From the NCBI GenBank assembly GCA_014904845.1, contig MU119710.1, positions 7,057-24,863 of the forward strand: 17,807 bases of DNA, read 5' to 3'. Below the pieces are notes generated by a model. It did not search any database and had not been told where the DNA came from. It saw only the letters and a program-made list of their open reading frames with translations. The position numbers were made by a program, and so were the translations under genes. Position 1 is the stretch's first letter, and each line of letters opens with the position of its first letter. This DNA comes from Acephala macrosclerotiorum (lineage: Eukaryota > Ascomycota > Leotiomycetes > Helotiales > Mollisiaceae). Positions 1-6,734 of the stretch are shown in pieces.

Positions 1-960
1 ATTAATATATTTCGAAATAAAAATAAAAATATATTTTTTAATAATTCGAAAATAAAATATTCGAAATATTAAAAAATAAAAATATTTTTATTTTATAATT
101 TTTATATATTTATTTTTTATTAATTTAATATCGCATTTTTTTAATTATATTATATATTAAAACTTTTATAATAATAAAATAAATAATAATATAAAAATAA
201 TATCGATAATAATTAAATATTAATTTTTGAATTTACGATAAAATCGTTTTATTATAATAATAATAATAAAAAAAATTATAAATTAATTAATTTATTTCGT
301 AGTAAAATAAAAATATATTTATTAATAATATTCGAAAATCGAAAATTATTTTTATTTTTATTTCGATTTTATAATTAGTAAATAAAAACGACGATCGACG
401 ATAATTAATTTTTAGTTTTTAAATTAATAACGAGATTATTTCGTTATAATAAAAATAATTTATATTAATAATAAAAAAAAATTTTAATTTATATTAAAAA
501 AAAAAATAAAAAAAAAATAAAAAAATTATAATAATTAAATAATTTATAAAAAGTCTTTTAATGTAAATTAATTATATAAATATTGTAATTAAAACTCGAA
601 ATAAAAATATATAAATAAAATAAATAATTAAATAACGAAATAAAAAACTAAATAAAAATATATATATTTAATAAATAATTAATATAAATTATTATATATT
701 ATATCGTTATAATCAAAAAATAATTTATTTCATATTATATAAAAATATAAAACATTTAAATAATAATATTTATTTTTGTTTTATACGATAAATATTTTAA
801 TAATTAAATATATAAAAAAATTAAAATTAAAATATTTAAAAAAATTTAAATATTAAAAATCGTTTTATTAATTTTTTATATTTATAGTATTAATATTTAT
901 AAAATTATATAACTTTTTCGAAAAAACGTTTAATAATATTCGAAAATCTTCGAATTTTCG

Positions 961-1021
961 ATTAATAATATCGAATTAATTTACGATTACTTCGTAATTA
1001 AATCGTATTAATAATATCGAA
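961..1021. repeat. 15-bp direct repeat flanking a small hairpin
   Basis: ATTAATAATATCGAA occurs at 961-975 and again at 1007-1021. Between them, TTACGAT and ATCGTA arms can pair around a TTCG-containing centre. In DNA this AT-rich, short matches arise easily, so this is recorded as visible structure without a functional claim. Confidence 0.35.
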
Positions 1022-1580
1022 CTTTGCAAATATAAATAAATTTATTTTTTAATTATCGTAATTCAATTTTTTTTTATTATAAAAATATTTTATTTTTACG
1101 ATTTTAATAATTTTAAATTAATATATCGTATATTATTTAAAATAATACAAAAATTAAAAAAGTTTTTATATTTAATAAATATTATATTTATCGTACGTCG
1201 TTATTATTATTATAGTTTTTATTAAAATGTATTAATATTATAATTATATCGTTAAATAAAAAATTTTAATTAAAATGCGTCGAAATTTAAAATTAAAAAA
1301 AAATTCGAAATATAAAATTTTAATAAATTAAATAACGATAAATTAAATAAAATATATTAATTAATAAAATATTAATTAAAAAATTCGAATGAATCGATTA
1401 AAGTTTTTATTAAAAACTATTAAAAATTTTATAAAAATTAAATCGACGATTCGAATATATTTATTATATTCGAAGTTTTTCGTATTAAATATATAATAAT
1501 ATTTATATTTATAAAAATCAAATAATAATAATAAAATTATACGAATAAATTCGATCGTTTTAATAAATAAATAAATAAAA

Positions 1581-1598
1581 ATATATATATATATATAT
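1581..1598. repeat. (AT)9 microsatellite
   Basis: Eighteen bases of perfect alternating A and T lie just after a short AAAT-type run. It is a simple sequence repeat within mutated DNA. Confidence 0.7.
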
Positions 1599-1767
1599 TT
1601 TAAAAATTTAAAATTCTTTAATTTAATAATTATAAAAATAATAAAATTAATTTAAAAAATTTATAATAATAATAATATTATTATTATTAATTATTTTTTA
1701 ATATATTTTTTAATTTATTTTATTTAAATTTATAATTATTAAATTATTATTTATATTTTATATTAAT

Positions 1768-2497
1768 TATTTTATTAAAAAATATATATATTAATAATAT
1801 TATTAATAAATTAATAATAGTTTAATCGATTATTAACGTTATCGATTATTTTAATTTAATATTAATAGTATTAATTCGATATTAATAATATTAATTTAAA
1901 ATTAAATATTTAAATATTCAAAATTTATAATTTATAGTATTTATTTAATTTATTATAAAAATTTCAAATAAATTTATCGAGCGTATATTAAAATATTAAA
2001 ATATAAAATTAAAAATTACGAAAATTTTAATATTTTTTATTAAAATTTAAATATAAATTAACGATCGCGTTTTATTCGATTAATTATTAAAAACATCGAA
2101 ATAATAAATAAAATTAAAAATTAAAAATATTAATATTATTTAAAATTTAATCGTAAAATTAATCGATTTAAATAAAGTTTACGTGTATAAAAACGCTAAT
2201 TTAATATACGAGTAATTATATTACTCGATATTAAAAATTTAAATTAAAGTATTTAAAAATTAAACGATTTAATTAATTAAATATAATTATATAAAAATCG
2301 CGCGTAATCGTTTATAATCGTCGAAAGTCGAAAATTTTAATATTTTTATAAATCGAGATCTATTTATTAATTAATTATTAATTAATAATCGATTTTTTTA
2401 ATTGAATACTAAAAATTTGAATATGTAATTATTACGTAGTACGCGCTATTAGTAAATCGCTAGTATTATTAATAATTAATTAATACGTAAAATTTTT
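1768..2497 (+). repeat. 0.75-kb dispersed repeat, copy 1
   Basis: Aligned by eye, this block matches 14588-15322 in the same orientation and 13570-14335 in inverted orientation. Shared landmarks are TTTAATCGATTATTAA near its start, CGCGTTTTATTCGATTAAT near the middle, AATCGATTTAAATAAA, and TATAATCGTCGAAA towards the end. Many differences between copies are C/T or G/A, as expected for copies mutated by RIP. Copy 1 keeps more CpG (for example ATCGCGCGTAATCG) than copy 3. No coding capacity is visible. It could be a solo LTR, a MITE-like element or one arm of a foldback element. Ends are approximate to some tens of bases. Confidence 0.8.
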
Positions 2498-2760
2498 TTT
2501 AATATATATTAAAAATTTTTTATAATTAATAAATTAAAAATCTTTATTTATAAAAAATATATTATAAATTTTTTTTTAATAATTTTATAAAATATAAAAC
2601 GTTTTATATAAAATATTTATTAAATTTTTAATATATATATTTATTATAAAATTTATTAATAAAATTTAAATATATTATTAAAAATTTTAATTAAATTAAA
2701 TTGAATTTATTAAAATATAATATACGATTTTTTAATTTTATTTAAAATTATATTTTATTT

Positions 2761-2808
2761 TTAAAATTTTATTTAATTAAAATTTTATTTAATTAAAATT
2801 TTATTTAA
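2761..2808. repeat. 16-bp tandem repeat, three perfect units
   Basis: The unit TTAAAATTTTATTTAA occurs three times head to tail without a mismatch. The absence of mutations between units suggests the expansion is younger than the mutation of the surrounding DNA, although the unit contains no C or G to mutate. Confidence 0.8.
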
Positions 2809-3387
2809 TACGTTTTAATATTTATAAATTAATTATTAATTTTTTTAATTATAATAATTAATTAAAAATTTTTTATTATTTATTAAAAATATTTTTTATA
2901 ATTTTTATAAATATATTATAATTATATTTTTTCTTTTTTTTTTATATATAAAATTCGTATTTTTAAAATTTAATAAAACGTTTTTTTAAAATATAATAAT
3001 AATATTTTAACATTTATATATAAAAAATAATATAATAAATAAATATATATTTTTACGTTTTAAATAATTAAAAATTATAAATATTATTTATTTTTATAAA
3101 AAAAAAATTTAAAATATATTAATATATATAATTAAAAATATTATAATTTCGTTTTTTTATATAATAAATTTTTTTTTATTTATTTAATATTTAAAAATTT
3201 ATTTATATTTATTTTTTTAAATAGAATTTTCTTTTAATTAATTTATTTATAAAATGTAATATTTTATATTAAAATAAAATAAAATTTAAATTAATTTTTT
3301 TTATATTAAAATATATTTAATTTTATTTATAATTATATTTTTTTATATTTTTATATTAATAATTATTAAAATGTTTCTCTCGTTCCG

Positions 3388-3525
3388 AAAAAAAAAGTCC
3401 GTTCGCCGACTCGCAAGCGAGCCAATCAGTGGACGGACTTTTTCTTTCTTTACTCGACGCACATTTTACTCCGCAGGCCTCGCAGGGGCGCTCGCGCGGA
3501 GGGCTTCAAAGTCTTCGACTTTAGT
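3388..3525. repeat. GC-rich hairpin cluster at left edge of island
   Basis: Three inverted repeats are packed together. AAAAAGTCCGT at 3392-3402 pairs with ACGGACTTTTT at 3433-3443. Inside that loop, CTCGC-AA-GCGAG spans 3410-3421. AAAGTC-TTC-GACTTT spans 3508-3522. Between them, 3471-3503 is rich in GCG and GAGG words. The longest open frame through here, at 3371-3559, has no recognisable protein and looks accidental. The cluster could be the end of a DNA transposon or a small MITE. Confidence 0.6.
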
Positions 3526-3559
3526 AATTTATTCAATTTATCTCTATTTTAAATTCTAA

Positions 3560-3795
3560 GTTAAAAGCTCTTAATTTGAGCGTTTTATAAGTATTTGAAG
3601 TTGGCATAGTTATTTAGGTAGAGTACTAGTAGTAGTTTAGATTCTGCCGGGCGGTGAAGCCGATAAGCTGATAAGCTTTTAGTGCCTAAGGCAGAAACGC
3701 ACTTGCTATCCCCTGGAGTGCTGACTCGCTTGCGACTTTTAGCGCGAAATTAGGCTTGGCACCCCCTGTTTTACCCCTTTATGAGGATATATCTT
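3560..3795. other. Downstream flank of the transposase, no gene
   Basis: No coding frame is recognised here. This is the 3' side of the leftward transposase. It holds an 8-bp tandem duplication GATAAGCT GATAAGCT (3662-3677), one copy of a motif repeated on the other side of the transposase (3683-3702), and C-runs such as CACCCCCTG that resemble the GC-rich blocks at 5740-6240. This supports both sides belonging to the same element or element family. No tRNA-like or terminator-like structure was convincing. Confidence 0.5.
3683..3702 (+). repeat. GCCTAAGGC-type motif, left-side copy
   Basis: GCCTAAGGCAGAAACGCACT is seen here and recurs in the same orientation, exactly or with small changes, at about 5894-5913, 6101-6120, 6309-6328 and 6376-6395. 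GCCTAAGGC is itself a small palindrome, and the flanking GTGC and GCAC can also pair. A motif present on both sides of a transposase gene is a candidate subterminal transposase-binding site, but that role is inferred only. Confidence 0.7.
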
Positions 3796-5603
3796 CTATT
3801 CTAGGCTACGAAACTTCTTAAAACATGGTCTCTCTTTGCAGAGGAGTATATCACATATAGCACATCTATACACACTACTTTTCCTACATTCAAAACTTTG
3901 CATATTAATTGATATTTCCTCTAAAATCTTTTTTCTCTTTATAGAGATCCTCTCCTTCTTGCACACTGGACAGTCCCCTTTAATCCTTCTGTGTGTGAGT
4001 GAGTGCTTTTCTATAGGGATAGAAGAGTCTGTAGAACTTATACTACTAGTCAATAACTTTCTTTTCTTTCTTGCAAAAGTTCTAATATTTAAGCATTTAT
4101 CAATAATTGCTTGTCTAAAAGTCCTATAGTGTGTGAATTTGAGGTGGTCTGCAACAGGAGAATAGAAGCTCAAAAAGTAAAAGTTGATAAGAGCTGTCTT
4201 TAGAAGTCATGTGATTAAAGAGTAGTATTCTCTTTTTCTGTAAAGTAATTGCAAAGTGTATTTTGCCTTGAGTTGATTCCCACGATTCACAGCTCTCATC
4301 TTATGATTGTACTTATAGTCAAGTACAAAAATCTCAAGAGTCTTAATAAGCTCGTCTCCAAATAGTGCTCTAGTTGTCTTTGCAAAAGTAGAGGTCTCTA
4401 AAAAGCGTTTTTTTACAGATTTCACTATATCAAGCTCCTTTTCAATACTAGTTATAAATAAGACTAGTGTATTGTCTTTTCAAGCAATGAATAAAATGTT
4501 GCTATTTTCAAAAGATTCATAGAAAAGAGTGCCCCATGGGATTTCATCTTTTTTAGAGTCTTTAGTTTTCATCTCACAAAACCTCTTGAGAATGCCAGAT
4601 TTAGCTGTACAAATTCCCGTGATCCCTATATCTCTCTCTCTTATATATATCAATAGCTTGACATTGGTAAACAAATTGTCCAAATAGAGGATATAGCCAG
4701 CCTTAAAAACTTGTTGCATGAGATGTGCAACTACTGTAGAGCTGTTATTGACTTCTAATGCCTTAGATTGAGGCACTTTGTAAAGACTTAGCTTGCCACA
4801 TGATAACTTGGTCTTAATAGTTTCTTTTCTATGCCAATACCAAGTTAAAAAGTATTTTAACTCAGCAAGCACTCAAATCTTGTATCTTTCTTCAATTGGC
4901 TTCCTTTTAATGACAAGTGTATCAAGAGATCTGCCTTCAAATGGAGACATAGTTTCATCAATTGCAAGATCTCTACTAAGCGTTCACAACTTTAGACAAG
5001 TATTTTTAATATGACTAGCAAAAGATTCCAACTATAAAACATTATTAGCATTTTGACTTGCTAAAAGTAAGACAAGTTTATAGTGCATACTCTCTCAAAA
5101 ACTGTCTCAAAATCAGTATTTGGGTCTGCATTTGCTACTCTCATTTTAGTGTGAATTGCCAAGAACCTGTCTTTAGACATGACTCTTGAAATTGCATGAT
5201 CAAATTCCCTAGCCTTTGTAGACCAATATAACCTCATATTAGGCTCTTTGTGAAAGCCTATATAGATCCTAATGCCAATGTAGGCATATATCTCTTTACA
5301 CGTGACTAGTTTCCAACTCCTTGCTCTAGAATAACGCTACTAAGGCCCAATTGGAAACTGTTCAGCCTTCTCATTAGTATTATTGACAATTTGACAAATG
5401 ATCTCAATAGAAAGGAATAGTCTGAAGATCTCTTAGGCATCTAATGACTGAATATGAGAAAAGAGATTGATTTTATGTGAAAAATCGAGCAATTTCATTC
5501 CATTAAAGTGTTTTTTTGTCTTTGTAGCTAGAGAGATATCAGGCCGTAAAGTTGCAGAGTCTGTAGAATCAGAGACTACATCTTTCATAGTCTTATTAGA
5601 CAT
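3796..5603 (-). pseudogene. piggyBac-family (DDE_Tnp_1_7) transposase, inactivated
   Basis: This is a relic of a cut-and-paste transposase of the piggyBac superfamily. From ATG at 5603 to TAG at 3796, with the 59-nt intron at 5032-5090 removed, it reads as one frame of 582 codons, close to a typical length. The N-terminal domain is recognisable (SWK..TCKEIYAYIGI around residue 105, then RLYWSTKAREFDHAISR). The three catalytic Asp codons survive: IDETM...FEGRS (residue 196, codon 4957-4959), YLDNLF (289, codon 4678-4680) and KDN (357, codon 4474-4476). A DYKYNHKM..VNRGNQ block follows, where family members usually have Asp rather than Asn. The C-terminal tail has CPVC (525-528) and a C-x2-C-x4-C-x4-C set (561-574), a zinc-binding signature. 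Seven in-frame stops occur: TAA at residue 57, TAG TAG at 88-89, and TGA at 187, 224, 355 and 446. All four TGA fall where Trp is expected. Under the standard code it cannot make full-length protein. Family call is secure; start choice is less so. Confidence 0.93.
5032..5090 (-). other. Probable 59-nt spliceosomal intron in the transposase
   Basis: On the - strand the sequence begins GTATGC and ends TTTTATAG, with a branch-point-like GCTAATAA shortly before the acceptor. Removing it joins ...FETVFER to LESFASHIKNT... in phase 0. This repairs what otherwise looks like a frameshift and bypasses in-frame stops in the unspliced reading. Size and signals fit short fungal introns. An earlier AG (TTTTAG, giving 30 nt) is too short and does not restore the frame. 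The inference rests on frame restoration; no transcript is available. Confidence 0.75.
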
Positions 5604-5739
5604 TCTGACTGTCAATTGAAGTAAAATAAGGAGATTATCTGTTGTTTATTTACATTCCAAGTTTTGGTGTTCTTACTCTGCACGTGATAAAGTGGTCTGT
5701 GCGCACGCTAAAAGTTGCAACCAGCACTCTAGGGGATAG
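5604..5739. other. Upstream flank of the transposase pseudogene
   Basis: This stretch lies 5' of the leftward transposase start. It contains CACGTG (5682-5687) and GTGCGCAC, both short palindromes, and no recognised coding sequence. A promoter would be expected here, but I see no diagnostic element. An accidental + strand frame begins near 5642 and runs into the tandem array. Confidence 0.4.
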
Positions 5740-5748
5740 AGCTTTACA

Positions 5749-5766
5749 CCAGGGGACACCCCCTGG
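5749..5766. repeat. GC hairpin, unit 1 first block
   Basis: CCAGGGG (5749-5755) and CCCCTGG (5760-5766) are perfect inverted arms around ACAC. The block is followed directly by GACCCCCG. The same block recurs in units 2 and 3 with imperfect arms. Confidence 0.7.
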
Positions 5767-5825
5767 GACCCCCGTCTTATATCTAGCTGCTACGATCGAT
5801 TCAATTGATTATAGAGAGTTATTTA

Positions 5826-5844
5826 CCAGGGGGAGACCCCCTGG
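5826..5844. repeat. GC hairpin, unit 1 second block
   Basis: CCAGGGGG and CCCCCTGG form perfect 8-bp arms around AGA. The 12-bp palindrome AGCTGCGCAGCT follows at 5858-5869. Confidence 0.75.
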
Positions 5845-6021
5845 GACCCCCCTTGAGAGCTGCGCAGCTATTCCAGCATTTAAGTGCCTTGGTGCCTTAG
5901 GCAGAAACGCACTTCCGGCAGAGCCTCACACTAAAAGAGCACTCCAGGGGGACACCCTTTGGGACCCCCGTCTTATATTCAGTTTCTACGATCGATTCAA
6001 TTAATTATAGAGAGTTATTTA

Positions 6022-6040
6022 CCAGGGGGGGACCCCCTGG
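6022..6040. repeat. GC hairpin, unit 2 second block
   Basis: CCAGGGGG and CCCCCTGG form perfect 8-bp arms around GGA. It differs from the unit 1 copy only in the loop. The palindrome AGCTGCGCAGCT is repeated at 6054-6065. Conservation of the arms with a changed loop is compatible with selection or homogenisation of the hairpin. Confidence 0.75.
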
Positions 6041-6410
6041 GACCCCCCTCGAGAGCTGCGCAGCTATATAGCTAGAATAGAAGTGTTTTATTGCCTTGGC
6101 GCCTTAGGCAAAAACGCACTTTTGAGGCTTTACACTAGGGGGACACTTCCTGGGACCCCCGTCTCTTATATTAAGTTGCTACGATTGATTCAATTAATTT
6201 AAATTACTTTACTTAGTATATAATTCTAAGGGGAGACCTCCTAGGACCTCCTTTGAAAACTGCGCAATTGTAAAAATATCCAGCACTTAAATAAATAAAT
6301 ATTTTAATACCTAAGGCAGAAACGCACTTGAGAGTTTTGATGTTTCTCACCGAAGGAGCGGTTGTCGGTCTTAGTGCCTAAGGCAACAGCGTACTTGAAA
6401 GTTTTGCGAT

Positions 6411-6690
6411 CGCGATTTTTATTAAATGCAATTATATTTTATTAATTTGCGTAATAACAAATTAATAAAATCGCTTGAAATTTAAAATCTAAAAATATTT
6501 AATTGAGTTTCAATTTATTTATTAATATAGTACTATTTATATAATAATTTGAACTAATATTTAAAACGTAATACAATCGCAATATAATTAAAATTTTAAT
6601 ATTTTTCGTTAAAACGATTTTATATTATTTCGAAACTTTTAAATTACTTTTATTATAAAATTCTTTAATAAACTAATCAAATTATTACAT
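6411..6690. other. Partly mutated transition zone
   Basis: Composition here is intermediate. The DNA is AT-rich but still has many C and G outside CpG (for example ACTAATCAAATTATTACATT near 6671-6690), unlike the fully converted DNA further right. No gene is visible. This resembles the fading of RIP from a duplicated region into neighbouring unique sequence. Confidence 0.5.
6436..6471. repeat. 14-bp perfect inverted repeat at the right edge
   Basis: ATTTTATTAATTTG (6436-6449) and CAAATTAATAAAAT (6458-6471) pair perfectly across an 8-base loop CGTAATAA. It sits just beyond the end of the unmutated island, next to GCGATCGCGAT at about 6407. It could be an element end or a simple cruciform. Confidence 0.65.
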
Positions 6691-6710
6691 TTAAATATTT
6701 CGATTAAATT

Positions 6711-6734
6711 TTATTATTATTATTATTATTATTA
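6711..6734. repeat. (TTA)8 microsatellite
   Basis: Eight perfect TTA units lie at the beginning of the central AT-rich block. Confidence 0.8.

Larger units (their letters stand above)
1..3370. repeat. AT-rich hypermutated (RIP-like) repeat DNA, left block
   Basis: This stretch is almost entirely A and T and has no open frame of useful length. Where C and G remain they are mostly in CpG; for example, in 901-1020 about ten of thirteen cytosines are in CG. This pattern follows C-to-T mutation on both strands, as RIP does to duplicated DNA in filamentous ascomycetes. Any genes it once held are unreadable by eye. Inside it are one copy of the 0.75-kb repeat (about 1768-2497), an (AT)n run, a 16-bp tandem repeat and a small hairpin with flanking direct repeats. 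From about 2500 to 3370 I see only A/T runs. Confidence 0.75.
5740..6330 (+). repeat. Tandem array of about 195-bp units with GC-rich hairpins
   Basis: Three diverged units run head to tail. The marker CCCCCGTCTTAT, or CCCCCGTCTCTTAT in the third unit, is at about 5770, 5966 and 6157, giving periods of about 196 and 191 bp. Each unit carries a first CCAGGGG..CCCCTGGGACCCCC block, then TACGATCGATTCAATT (TACGATTGATT in unit 3), then a second CAGGGGG..CCCCCTGGGACCCCCC block, then AGCTGCGCAGCT (degraded in unit 3), then the GCCT(T/A)AGGCA.AAACGCACT motif. A shorter partial unit (about 6331-6407) repeats the last motif and ACTTGARAGTTTTG. No protein is recognised in it. It may be a subterminal binding array of the transposon or a small satellite. 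Confidence 0.85.
3371..6410. mobile_element. Unmutated island carrying a decayed piggyBac-type transposon
   Basis: Base composition changes abruptly at about 3371, with ordinary GC content and normal CpA, CpC and GpG, and returns gradually to AT-rich DNA after about 6410. The island contains a piggyBac-family transposase pseudogene on the - strand, a hairpin-rich GC patch at the left edge, a tandem array at the right, and the same short motif on both sides of the transposase (3683-3702 on one side, four copies at 5894-6395 on the other). I infer one mobile element or a nest of elements inserted into already mutated DNA. I could not find convincing terminal inverted repeats with TTAA target duplications, so the outer ends are composition boundaries and not proven element termini. 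Confidence 0.6.

Noticed and set aside
3371..3559. A 62-codon + strand frame starting with ATG at the island edge
   Set aside because: It runs through the hairpin cluster, resembles no protein family and begins exactly at the composition boundary.
3836..5014. Two + strand frames (3836-4129 and 4793-5014)
   Set aside because: They are antisense to well-supported transposase segments on the - strand.
5642..6004. A 120-codon + strand frame across the tandem array
   Set aside because: It has no ATG at its first codon, crosses two repeat units in a Pro/Gly-rich way dictated by GC blocks, and is not kept open in later units.
3371..6348. ATGTTTCTC at 3371-3379 and 6340-6348 as element-end direct repeats
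   Set aside because: Nine bases only, with unlike neighbours and the second copy inside the island; chance is adequate.
3366..6425. TTAA at 3366-3369 and 6422-6425 as piggyBac target-site duplications
   Set aside because: TTAA is extremely common in this DNA, and the adjoining sequences do not form matching terminal inverted repeats.
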